A program made the translations under genes and the position numbers. Under the pieces are notes generated by a model. That model was not told where the DNA came from, searched no databases, and worked only from the letters and a program-made list of their open reading frames with translations. From Humibacter ginsenosidimutans (lineage in GTDB: Bacteria; Actinomycetota; Actinomycetes; Actinomycetales; Microbacteriaceae): a stretch of 64,000 nucleotides of DNA. Location of the stretch: contig NZ_CP042305.1 of the NCBI RefSeq assembly GCF_007859675.1, forward strand, positions 3,038,001 to 3,102,000, in the 5' to 3' direction. Positions 7,999-15,577 of the stretch are shown one piece after another (position 1 is the stretch's first letter; every line of letters starts with the position of its first letter).

Positions 7999-9423
7999 GT
8001 GTTCGACACCATCCATTCCGTGCAATCACCGTCCGCAGGCAGGCTGCGTACCGCCCGCGCGAGCGTGTTCGCGCTCTACGCCACGGCGGGATTCCTCGTC
8101 GGCACGTGGTCGGGGGTCATCCCCGCCGTCGCCCGCGCCGCACGGGTGTCGCCCGGTGTGCTCGGCGTGGTCATCGTGATCAGCTCGGTGGGCATCATCG
8201 CGGGCGCCCAGGTCGGTGGGCGCATCCAACAGCGTTCGGGCAGCATAGGTCTCTGCGTCGGCGGTCTCGCGCTCGCGGCCTTCGGCGCGGCCGCGGTCGG
8301 TGTCTCCGGTGATGCCGGCGTGCTCTGCATCGCGTTCACGATCTTCACGTTCGGCATGGGGCTCAACGACGTCGGCATGAACATGCAGGCCGTGCTCGTC
8401 GAGCGCGCGTATCGGCGACCGATCATGGCGGCGTTCCACGCGTTCTTCGCTCTGGGCGGGGCGCTCGGTGCGGCCGCCATGCTCGGCACCGCGCGCCTCG
8501 GCTGGGGTGCGCTGCCGCAGCTCTCGCTCGGGGCGGTGGCGGCGGTCATCGCCGTGTGCTGCGTTGCGGGTGGTCTGCTGCGCAGGGCCGAAGAGCCGCG
8601 AGCTGCGGTGGATGCCCGCTCCGCGGCATCCACGCCCGCTCCGCCCCGCAGCTCGGCCACGCCCGCTCCGCCCCGCAGCTCGGCCGCGGCCGAGCTGCTC
8701 GACGATGGCGTCGTGGTCGGCCCGCAGGGGTGGCCCGACCTGCGGGCGGACACGCTGCCGACGCAACGGCGCGTCCCGCGCCCGCGCGTCCGCATGACCC
8801 GCGTCGCCTGGACGCTCGGCCTCACAGCCCTGCTGCTGATGTGCACGGAAGGCGTCGCCATCGACTGGAGCGCTCTGCAGCTCACGCAGGCGTTCCACGC
8901 CATGGCGGGGGTGTCGGCATTCGGCTACGGCGCGTTCGCCGTGTCGATGATGGTCGGGCGCCTGCTGGTCGACCGGCTGGCCGCCGTGGTCGGCCCGGCG
9001 ACCGTCGTGCGCGCGGGGTCTCTGCTCGGCGCGCTGGGACTGGTCGTGGTGGTCGTCTCGCCGTCGCTCTGGGTCACGATCGCGGGTTGGGCGATGCTCG
9101 GCCTCGGCCTCTGTGGTGGCGTGCCGCAGGTCTTCACGGCTGCGGGCAACCAGCCGCACGCCGCCATCGTGCTGTCGAGGGTGCTCACGCTCGGCTACGT
9201 GGGGATCTTCGCCGGTCCCGCGCTGATCGGGCTGTTCGCCCAGGCGACATCGGTGACGTTCGCGATGGTCGTCCCCGTGGGGCTGCTGCTCGTCGCGGTC
9301 GTGCTCGCTGGTGCTCTGCGGCGCGTGCCGAAAATCGGAGTTCCGGCGCGACGCGCCGCACGCGGAGCGCGACGCGCCGGCGGCGCAGACGACGTTCCGA
9401 TACTCGGCACGCGGCGCGCCTGA
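7999..9423 (+). CDS. MFS transporter with repeat-derived C-terminus
   Basis: A 474-residue 12-segment MFS protein; the N-terminal half (FALYATAGFLVGTWSGVIPA, MGLNDVGMNMQAVLVERAYR) resembles the sugar-MFS/YbjJ-like group. GTG 7999 has GGGAGG 5-8 nt upstream. The central cytoplasmic loop (residues about 205-265) contains a tandem duplication of TPAPPRSSA. The last 30 or so residues, rich in Arg and Ala, are encoded by an 88-bp dispersed inverted-repeat element (9324-9411), so the native C-terminus may have been replaced when the element inserted. The substrate is unknown. Confidence 0.8.
   Translation: MFDTIHSVQSPSAGRLRTARASVFALYATAGFLVGTWSGVIPAVARAARVSPGVLGVVIVISSVGIIAGAQVGGRIQQRSGSIGLCVGGLALAAFGAAAVGVSGDAGVLCIAFTIFTFGMGLNDVGMNMQAVLVERAYRRPIMAAFHAFFALGGALGAAAMLGTARLGWGALPQLSLGAVAAVIAVCCVAGGLLRRAEEPRAAVDARSAASTPAPPRSSATPAPPRSSAAAELLDDGVVVGPQGWPDLRADTLPTQRRVPRPRVRMTRVAWTLGLTALLLMCTEGVAIDWSALQLTQAFHAMAGVSAFGYGAFAVSMMVGRLLVDRLAAVVGPATVVRAGSLLGALGLVVVVVSPSLWVTIAGWAMLGLGLCGGVPQVFTAAGNQPHAAIVLSRVLTLGYVGIFAGPALIGLFAQATSVTFAMVVPVGLLLVAVVLAGALRRVPKIGVPARRAARGARRAGGADDVPILGTRRA
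8632..8685 (+). repeat. 27-bp perfect tandem duplication inside MFS gene
   Basis: Two identical 27-bp units (8632-8658 and 8659-8685), each encoding TPAPPRSSA, lie in the cytoplasmic loop region. In-frame units of this kind vary in copy number by slippage. Confidence 0.9.
9324..9411. repeat. 88-bp inverted-repeat element, copy 1
   Basis: The ends CGTGCCGAAAATCGGAGTTCC and GACGTTCCGATACTCGGCACG-type are inverted relative to each other (15 of 21 positions). Each end contains a CCGAnnnTCGG palindrome (9328-9338 and 9397-9407), with centres 69 bp apart. The interior is GC-rich with GGCGCGACGCGCC hairpins. The same layout and total length recur at 36973-37060 with a different interior. Confidence 0.65.
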
Positions 9424-9433
9424 ATCCGAACGC

Positions 9434-10756
9434 TCAGGCCGAAGCCGACGCCTTGTTCGCGACCGCCTCGTCGGCCTGCATCTCGGCGATCGCGATCGGA
9501 CGCGTGGGAGTCGCGAACGTGAACCGCAGCCTGCGCTCGGTGAAGGCCAGACGCATCCCCCGGTAGCGCACCATGTAGAACACACCGACCGCGGCGGCGA
9601 CGAACCCGGATGCCGCCCCTACGACGAGCGCCCAGCGCGGCCCGTAGGCATCCGCCACCCAGCCGACGATCGGAGCACCGATCGGGGTGCCGCCCATGAA
9701 GATCGCCATGTAGATGGCCATCACGCGACCGCGCACCGCGGGATCCGTCGACAGCTGCACGACACCGTTGGCCGTGGTGTTGAAGGTCTGGGATGCCACG
9801 CCGACCACCGCGAGCGCCGCACCGAAGAGCCAGTAGTCGGGTGCGAGTGCCGCGCCGAGCGATCCGATGCCGAAGATCGTGGCCGCGACGGCCAGAAGCT
9901 GAGCCCTCGGACGTTCGCGGCGGGCTGCCAGCAACGCACCGAGAACCGATCCCACGGCCATCACCGACGAGAGAAGTCCGTACTCGCCGGCTCCCTTGTG
10001 GAACACGGTGCTCGCCATGCTCGCCACGAAGATCGGAAAGTTCAGGCCGAACGTTCCGACCACGAACACCATGATGAAGATCGAGATCAGGTCGGGGCGG
10101 CCCTTCACGTAGCGGAAGCCGCCGATCATGCCGCCGCGAGACCGGGATGCCCGCTTCGTGTGGTTCAGCTGGTCGCGGCGCATGAGGGTCAGCGACGCGA
10201 GCACCGCGATGAAGCTGACGGCGTTGATGAGAAAGACCCAGCCGGCGCCGACAGCGGCGGTCAGCAGCCCGGCGACGGCGGGTCCGAGCAGGCGGGCGGC
10301 GTTGAACGACGCCGAGTTGAGCGCGACCGCGTTGCCCAGCAGGCTCGTGCCGACGAGGTCGCCGACGAACGTCTGTCTGGCAGGCGAGTCGAAGGCGGCG
10401 ACGATGCCGAGCAGCAGCGCGAACAGGTAGACGTGCCACAGCTGCACCGCACCGGTGATGGTCAGGATGCCCAGCCCGAGACCCAGCAGCCCCATGGCGC
10501 CCTGCGTGGCCATGAGCAGTTTGCGCCGGTCGAAGCGATCGGCCGCCCAGCCCGTGACAGGCAGCAGCACGAGCTGCGGACCGAACTGAAGCGCCATCAC
10601 GATGCCCACGGCGAGGGCGTCGCCCTTGGTGAGCTGGGTCAGCACGATCCAGTCCTGCGCGGTGCGCTGCATCCAGGTACCGACGTTCGAGACGAGGGCA
10701 CCCGCGAACCAGATGCGGTAGTTCAGCGACGAGAGCGATCGGAACATCGCCCTCAC
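9434..10756 (-). CDS. MFS transporter, EntS/MFS_3 type exporter
   Basis: A 440-residue protein with 12 membrane segments and the MFS_3 signatures WFAGALVSNVGTWMQRTAQDW at the N-terminus, AADRFDRRKLL between segments 2 and 3, and FDSPARQTFV. Members export siderophores, macrolides or other small molecules. The GTG start at 10756 overlaps the stop of the upstream MarR gene (GTGA); an internal ATG lies three codons later. It forms a regulator-exporter operon with that MarR protein, which suggests induction by a compound sensed by MarR. The gene is convergent with the neighbouring MFS gene, only 10 bp apart. Confidence 0.88.
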   Translation of the reverse strand: MRAMFRSLSSLNYRIWFAGALVSNVGTWMQRTAQDWIVLTQLTKGDALAVGIVMALQFGPQLVLLPVTGWAADRFDRRKLLMATQGAMGLLGLGLGILTITGAVQLWHVYLFALLLGIVAAFDSPARQTFVGDLVGTSLLGNAVALNSASFNAARLLGPAVAGLLTAAVGAGWVFLINAVSFIAVLASLTLMRRDQLNHTKRASRSRGGMIGGFRYVKGRPDLISIFIMVFVVGTFGLNFPIFVASMASTVFHKGAGEYGLLSSVMAVGSVLGALLAARRERPRAQLLAVAATIFGIGSLGAALAPDYWLFGAALAVVGVASQTFNTTANGVVQLSTDPAVRGRVMAIYMAIFMGGTPIGAPIVGWVADAYGPRWALVVGAASGFVAAAVGVFYMVRYRGMRLAFTERRLRFTFATPTRPIAIAEMQADEAVANKASASA

Positions 10757-11223
10757 GAGTCGGCCAGCTCTCTGATCACGTCGGCGGCGTCGGCGAGCAG
10801 CGCGCGCGTCTCGGGCGGCAGCTTCGCGAGCCGGCGGTCGAGCCAGGCGTCGCGGCGGCGCCGGGTCTCCTTGACCAAGCCGCGACCGGCATCCGTTGGC
10901 ACGAACAGCACCTTGCGCCGGTCGTCGGCGGATGCCTCGCGCACCACATACCCTGCTGCCTCGAGCTGGTTGACCGTGCGGTTCATCGACGGCGGCGTGA
11001 CGCGCTCGTACCTGCTGAGCTCGCCGAGCGTCTTCGCGCCCTCGCGGCAGACGAACGCGAGCACGCTGTACTGCCCGTCACTGAGGTCGCCGTCGGGCTT
11101 CTCGGCGCGCAGCCGACGGGTGAGCCGTGCGGAGGCGATGCGCAGGTTCGTCGAAAGCTCGTGATTGGAGACCCGCTTCGCGCCCTGCCGAGGTGCCGGG
11201 GGGAGAGAGACTGCGGATGCCAT
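10753..11223 (-). CDS. MarR-family transcriptional regulator
   Basis: A 156-residue winged-helix dimer-type regulator: LRIASARLTRRLRAEKPDG (dimerisation helix), LGELSRYERVTPPSMNRTVN (recognition helix) and ASADDRRKVLFVPTDAG (the wing with the MarR D-R-R motif). ATG 11223 is chosen over the ATG at 11235 because AAGGG lies 4 nt upstream of it and the longer form would start inside the operator region. It shares a GTGA overlap with the exporter downstream. The palindrome AATTAGC-CTT-GCTAATT at 11240-11256 is a textbook MarR site, supporting autorepression of the two-gene operon. Confidence 0.9.
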   Translation of the reverse strand: MASAVSLPPAPRQGAKRVSNHELSTNLRIASARLTRRLRAEKPDGDLSDGQYSVLAFVCREGAKTLGELSRYERVTPPSMNRTVNQLEAAGYVVREASADDRRKVLFVPTDAGRGLVKETRRRRDAWLDRRLAKLPPETRALLADAADVIRELADS

Positions 11224-11239
11224 GACCCTTAGCATAACA

Positions 11240-11256
11240 AATTAGCCTTGCTAATT
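11240..11256. promoter_or_regulatory. MarR operator
   Basis: AATTAGC-CTT-GCTAATT is a perfect inverted repeat with 7-bp arms and a 3-bp spacer, 17 bp upstream of the marR start. It has the TTAGC/GCTAA form common to MarR-family boxes and is an AT-rich island in the GC-rich surroundings, overlapping the probable promoter. Confidence 0.75.
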
Positions 11257-11296
11257 ATTCGGCGGCCGTGCGACCGCCGCCGGCCAGCGCGTCGGT

Positions 11297-11369
11297 CGCC
11301 CGTTTTCAGGACATGTGGCGAGGCATCCACACAGTGTCCTCGGGTCGTGAAATGTCCTGAAAACGGGCG
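11297..11369. repeat. 18-bp perfect inverted repeat between divergent genes
   Basis: CGCCCGTTTTCAGGACAT (11297-11314) and its exact complement (11352-11369) flank a 37-nt loop. It resembles, in its GTTTTC core, the 78-bp elements at 30147 and 31787, and may be a related intergenic repeat rather than a regulator site. Confidence 0.7.
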
Positions 11370-11408
11370 GGCGGCGAGTGAGATGCCGCGTCGTGGCAGA
11401 ATCGGCCC

Positions 11409-12254
11409 GTGCCGACCTTCGACGACGAACAGGGCGTGACCGTCACCTACTACGTGTGGCGGGTGGGGCATCCGCGTGCCGTGATCCACCTCGTGCACGG
11501 CATCGGCGAGTACGCGACGCGGTATGAGCCCCTGGTGTCGGTGCTCAACGAGAACGGCTACTCCGTCTACGCGGCCGATCAGCGTGGTCACGGGCAGACC
11601 GGCCTCGACCAGTGGAACGGGGACCGCTCGAAGTTGGGGCGGCTGGGTCCGGGCGGGCTGCGCGCGGCCGTCGAGGACATCCGGCAGCTGAACGGCATCA
11701 TCCGCGCCGAGAACCCGGGCGTGCCGCTGGTGCTTCTCGGCCACAGCATGGGGTCGCTGACCTCGCAGATGCTCGTCAACGACCACGCGGACGAGCTCGA
11801 TGCACTCGTACTCACCGGCACCGCCTACCGCACGCCCCTGCACATGGAGGCGGGTGACCTCAACAAGCACCACAAGCAGCTGGGCACCACGGGTTATGAG
11901 TGGCTGAGCCGCGATCCGCAGGTGGCCGCCGACTTCGCCGTCGATCCACTCACGTTCGACGCCAAAGTGCTCAAACTGTTCGGGGTGGCGGACGGACTGC
12001 GGCTGTACGGGCGGCCGGCGCGGGGCATCCACGATCTGCCGCTGCTCGTCATGATCGGCGAGGAGGACTCCCTGGGCGGTCCGAAGAGCGCGAGGATGCT
12101 CGTGGCCGCCTACGAGCACCGCGCCGGCTTCACCGACACCACCCTCGAGATCTACCCCGGCGCGCGCCACGAGGTGTTCAACGAGACCAACCGCGACGAG
12201 GTCATGCGCGACCTCGTGCTGTGGCTGGACGCGCGCTTTCCACAGCGGGTCTGA
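11409..12254 (+). CDS. alpha/beta hydrolase, monoacylglycerol lipase-like
   Basis: A 281-residue serine hydrolase. The oxyanion motif HLVHGIGEYATRYE is at residues 28-41, the nucleophile Ser in LLGHSMGSLT near 112, the acid in GEEDSLGG near 216, and the His in PGARHEVFNET near 256, the standard order for monoacylglycerol lipases and lysophospholipases. It is probably cytoplasmic, as there is no signal peptide. GTG 11409 has CAGAAT exactly 6 nt upstream (11397-11402), suggesting leaderless transcription. It is divergent from the MarR operon, with a long inverted repeat between them. Confidence 0.87.
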   Translation: MPTFDDEQGVTVTYYVWRVGHPRAVIHLVHGIGEYATRYEPLVSVLNENGYSVYAADQRGHGQTGLDQWNGDRSKLGRLGPGGLRAAVEDIRQLNGIIRAENPGVPLVLLGHSMGSLTSQMLVNDHADELDALVLTGTAYRTPLHMEAGDLNKHHKQLGTTGYEWLSRDPQVAADFAVDPLTFDAKVLKLFGVADGLRLYGRPARGIHDLPLLVMIGEEDSLGGPKSARMLVAAYEHRAGFTDTTLEIYPGARHEVFNETNRDEVMRDLVLWLDARFPQRV

Positions 12255-12267
12255 CAGCCCTGTCGTC

Positions 12268-12311
12268 TTGACACCCGGTGCCGTACGCCTCACACTACTG
12301 AGAGCGCTCTC
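12268..12311 (+). promoter_or_regulatory. promoter with LacI-type operator and no obvious sugar gene downstream
   Basis: TTGACA (12268-12273), a 17-bp spacer and CACACT (12291-12296) form a promoter; the palindrome GAGAGCGCTCTC (12300-12311) lies at the expected start site. Sites of this form bind LacI-family repressors (for example the TGGGAGCGCTCCCA class). The next rightward gene is the membrane protein at 12527. The rest of 12312-12514 holds no convincing coding frame. Confidence 0.5.
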
Positions 12312-12526
12312 TCGCGATTCGCGTGGGGCGCGTCGGTTCACTCCGGCCGGCCGCAGCGCGGCCACGTGCGGCGGATGTCGAGGGCATGGCTCGGCATCCG
12401 CCGCAGCTCGTTCCGTCGCCGGGGTGTCTTGTGCGAGCGACCCCGGCAGGAGGCCGTACCGGCGTCCGCCCGGAGCAGAGGCCGAACTGCTGTGGCGAGC
12501 TGGCCGCTCGCCACTACGGTTGACGC

Positions 12527-13150
12527 GTGGCGGTGTGGGGTGACACGACGACGAGGATCGGGCTGCTGGCGGGAGCGGGCGCGGTCTTCGGTGCGGTGAC
12601 CTCTGTCGTGAATGCCTCCGGCATCCACATGCTGCCCCAGTTTCTCGGCGACGGATGGTCGTGGGCCGCGATCGGCATCGCCGCCGCCGCACTCACTCCC
12701 AGGCGCCATACCTTGACGGTGCTGATCGTGCTCGTCGCGGCCGTGGCCGGCTACTACGTGTCAGACCTGAGTCTCGGCAGGTACAACGATTTCGACCTCT
12801 CGAACCCGGTGGCGATGGCGGATCCGATGCACGCGCCCATGGTCACGCGCTGGGGCGACGCCCTGACGGATCTCGCGATGTGGTCGGCCTGCGCGGCCGT
12901 CGTCTGCTGGCCGCTCGCCCGCATCGGTGCAGCGCTGCATCGGCGCGACATCTGGGGGCTGCTCGCCCGCCTCGTCATCCCGCTCGGCGCCCTGCTCGAG
13001 GTGCTGGGGACGCGCCTGCCCTCCGAGCTCCGGGTGCAGCCGCTGCCGCTCACGGTCGCCGCTTACCTGATCGTGGTGGGTGCGGCCATCTGCGCGATCG
13101 TCGTGCTGTGCGTGCAGTACTTTCACCGCACACGCCCCGTCGAGCAGTAG
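12527..13150 (+). CDS. integral membrane protein of unknown function
   Basis: A 207-residue protein with about five hydrophobic segments (LLAGAGAVFGAVTSVV, WAAIGIAAAAL, LTVLIVLVAAVAGYYV, LAMWSACAAVVCWPLA, VAAYLIVVGAAICAIVVLC). The sequence shows no catalytic or transport motif, and I do not recognise the family with confidence. GTG 12527 follows TACGGT by exactly 6 nt, so it probably has its own leaderless promoter in addition to any read-through from the LacI-type promoter at 12268. Confidence 0.7.
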   Translation: MAVWGDTTTRIGLLAGAGAVFGAVTSVVNASGIHMLPQFLGDGWSWAAIGIAAAALTPRRHTLTVLIVLVAAVAGYYVSDLSLGRYNDFDLSNPVAMADPMHAPMVTRWGDALTDLAMWSACAAVVCWPLARIGAALHRRDIWGLLARLVIPLGALLEVLGTRLPSELRVQPLPLTVAAYLIVVGAAICAIVVLCVQYFHRTRPVEQ

Positions 13151-13204
13151 TAGCGAAGGCCGGCTGAACTCCACTGCGGTGGGTGCTCCGCCTATCCGAC
13201 TCGA

Positions 13205-14641
13205 CTACGGCGCGCCCGGGCCTCGCAGCTCCCGCACGATGACCTCCAGCGCCGCGCCCAGCGCCGTCGCGCTGACGTGTCCGTACCCCAGCACGATGCC
13301 GTCGGCGGCAGGGTGCGCACCGTCGACCGCGTAGTCCTCCAGCGCCGCCACCTCGACGCCCTGGGCCTCGAGGCGCGTGACGAGATCGGGACCAGACCCG
13401 GCACCGTTCGCCGCCCCATCCCACGTGACCACTGCGTGCAGCCCGCCCGCGAGCGCGCCGACATGCACGCCCCGGATGCCCGACAGCATCCTCTGCACCA
13501 GCTCGCGCTTGTGCGCGTAGTCGCGGCGCATGCGCGCGATGTGTCTGCGCACGGCACCCGTTGCGAGCAGGCGGGCAACGGCATCCTGCACGGGAACGGC
13601 GACGGCCGCGCCGCGAGCGTCGCGGACCGCGCGCAGTCGATCGGCGACGACGCCGTGCGGCGGAGTCACGAGGTATCCCGTGCGCAACTGCGGGTTGAGC
13701 ATCTTGGAGAAGCTGCCGATGTGCGCGACCACGCCTGCGGAATCGATGGCGGCCAGCGCGGGCAGCGGGGCTCCCGTGTGCCTGAACTCGCTGTCGTAGT
13801 CGTCCTCGACGACGAGCACGTCTTCGGCGGCGGCCCATGCGAGCAGGCGTTGCCGCGTCGCCAGCGGCATGACCCCGCCCAGCGGATACTGATGGCTCGG
13901 GGTGACCATGACGACGTCGATGCGCGCGCGGCGGTGGCCGGCGACGAGCTCGTCGAGCAGCAGGCCCTCGTCGTCCACCCCGATCGGCACGAGCGTCGCG
14001 CCCGCGCTCACGGCGGCCTTCTGGCCGCTGCGGTAACCGGGTGTCTCGACCGCGACGCGGCATCCGGCGCCCATCGCCTCGACGAGCACGGAGATCGAGT
14101 CGCTCGTGCCCGTGGTGACGATCACATCGCCCACCGCCGGCGCGAAGCCGCGGCTGAAGCCGAGCTGCCTGGCGATCTGCACGCGCAACGCCTCTTCGCC
14201 GAGGCGGTCGGGAAAGGCGTCGAGCAGCGGTCGGGATGCCGCCCAGCGCCACGCCGCCCGCCACTCCTTCGTCGAGATGGCGCTGATGCGCGGCAGCCCC
14301 GGCACCAGCGAGACGCGGGATGCTCCGCGCTGCTCCTGCGGTGCCCGCACCTCAGCATGTCCCGGCTCTCGCTCGCCGACCAGCGACACCGCGACCCTGG
14401 ACGCCCTCCCGTGCCGCGTCTCGATGTAGCCCTCGCCATCGAGCTGTTCGTATGCCGTCACGACGGTGCCGCGGGCCACACCCAGTTCGGCGGCGAGTGC
14501 CCGCGTCGACGGCAGCGGATCGCCCGCGATCAGCCTGCCGTCGCGGATCATCTCCCGCACGGTGTCGGCGACCCGCGCGGCCTTCGTGGAGGGAATCGCG
14601 GAGAGCTCGTTCGTCAGGGTCACGAAGTGGTCCAATCGCAT
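13205..14641 (-). CDS. MocR/PdxR-family regulator (GntR HTH fused to aminotransferase domain)
   Basis: A 478-residue fusion. Residues about 15-85 form a GntR winged helix (STRALAAELGVARGTVVTAY), followed by a class I aminotransferase-fold domain that binds PLP: VTPSHQYPLG, VVEDDYDSEF (PLP-ring Asp) and the Schiff-base lysine in GSFSKMLNPQLRTG near residue 330. MocR proteins use PLP as effector, often controlling vitamin B6 or amino-acid genes. It is divergent from a pyridoxamine-oxidase-like gene with only about 50 bp between them; GTGGTC (14627-14632) and GACCAC (14666-14671) form an inverted pair there that could be its site. Confidence 0.9.
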   Translation of the reverse strand: MRLDHFVTLTNELSAIPSTKAARVADTVREMIRDGRLIAGDPLPSTRALAAELGVARGTVVTAYEQLDGEGYIETRHGRASRVAVSLVGEREPGHAEVRAPQEQRGASRVSLVPGLPRISAISTKEWRAAWRWAASRPLLDAFPDRLGEEALRVQIARQLGFSRGFAPAVGDVIVTTGTSDSISVLVEAMGAGCRVAVETPGYRSGQKAAVSAGATLVPIGVDDEGLLLDELVAGHRRARIDVVMVTPSHQYPLGGVMPLATRQRLLAWAAAEDVLVVEDDYDSEFRHTGAPLPALAAIDSAGVVAHIGSFSKMLNPQLRTGYLVTPPHGVVADRLRAVRDARGAAVAVPVQDAVARLLATGAVRRHIARMRRDYAHKRELVQRMLSGIRGVHVGALAGGLHAVVTWDGAANGAGSGPDLVTRLEAQGVEVAALEDYAVDGAHPAADGIVLGYGHVSATALGAALEVIVRELRGPGAP

Positions 14642-14692
14642 GCGTGAGATCTGGCCCTTCTACTAGACCACATGGCGCGACATCATGGCACC

Positions 14693-15448
14693 ATGAGCAC
14701 AGACGCGACCTCCGCCGACGCATCCGACCCCCAGGTGAGCCTCGAAGTGCGGCGCAAGCACGACCGCCAGTCGTACGACCCCGCCGTGCTCGAACACATT
14801 CTCGAAGAGGGCATCGTGGCGCACGTCGGCATGGTGCGAGGCGGTGAACCCATCGTGCTGCCCTACCTCTACGCCGTCGGCGATCTCGGAGACGGGCTCG
14901 GGCGAAGGATGCTCCTGCACGGCTCGACCGGCGGCGGGCTCTTCCTCGACGCAGGCACCGAAGGTGTGCCGATCTCGGCGACCGTCACCCACATCGACAG
15001 CCTCGTCTTCGCGCGGTCGCTGAACGACAGCTCGGCGGACTATCGCAGCGCGATGGTCTACGGACGCGCCACCGTCGTGCCGTTCGAGCTGCGCCAGAAG
15101 GCGCTCTGGATCGTCGGCGACCACCTCATGCCGGGCCGCCGAGCCGAGGTTCGCGAGATCACGGGCAAGGAGCTGGCCTCCACGCAGGTTCTGCAGCTGC
15201 CGCTCGACCAGGTGAGCGTCAAGGTGCGCGCCGTGGGCATCGGCGGCGAGTCGCCGGAGGACGGCGAGGACCACGGCGTGTGGGCGGGCATCCTGCCGCT
15301 GTCGGTGACTGCGGCCGAACCGATCGTGAGCGCCGGAACGGATGCCGCGGCACCGGTCCCCGCGTCGGTCACCGCGCGCGCGGCCGAGCTCGCCGCCCGT
15401 GGCAGGGCGCGTGCGCAACTGCTCGGTGCCGCGATGCGGCGTCCGTAG
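14693..15448 (+). CDS. pyridoxamine 5'-phosphate oxidase-related FMN-binding protein (NimA-like)
   Basis: A 251-residue split-barrel flavoprotein. The segment GIVAHVGMVRGGEPIVLPYLY followed by LLHGSTGGG and THIDSLVFARS is the Pyridox_ox_2/nitroimidazole-resistance type pattern. These proteins bind FMN or a related cofactor and reduce small molecules; true PNPOx function is not established. ATG 14693 leaves room for the divergent promoter; an in-frame ATG at 14672 is possible. Its partner is the divergent MocR regulator, so expression may respond to PLP. The C-terminal 50 residues are Ala-rich. Confidence 0.8.
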   Translation: MSTDATSADASDPQVSLEVRRKHDRQSYDPAVLEHILEEGIVAHVGMVRGGEPIVLPYLYAVGDLGDGLGRRMLLHGSTGGGLFLDAGTEGVPISATVTHIDSLVFARSLNDSSADYRSAMVYGRATVVPFELRQKALWIVGDHLMPGRRAEVREITGKELASTQVLQLPLDQVSVKVRAVGIGGESPEDGEDHGVWAGILPLSVTAAEPIVSAGTDAAAPVPASVTARAAELAARGRARAQLLGAAMRRP

Positions 15449-15531
15449 GTTGAGGAGCCCGCGCAGCGCGCGTCTCGAAACCCGACAACATCCCGGTGTC
15501 GAGACGCACCGCTGCGCGCCGCTCCTCGACC
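15449..15531. repeat. REP-like inverted repeat (GGTTGAGGAGC...GTCTCGAAACC family)
   Basis: Left arm 15449-15483 and right arm 15495-15531 are near-complementary over about 35 bp, with outer GGTTGAGGAGC and inner GTCTCGAAACC blocks. The same blocks occur at 45752-45845 and, in part, near 48168. It lies just after the flavoprotein stop and probably also ends its transcript. Confidence 0.75.
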
Positions 15532-15577
15532 AGCGGCGTGCCGAGCGGCCGAAGCGCGCTCGTGACAGGCTTGACGC

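Noticed and set aside
11229..12692. 487-codon leftward frame antisense to the alpha/beta hydrolase
   Set aside because: No domain; the hydrolase on the + strand has its full catalytic triad.
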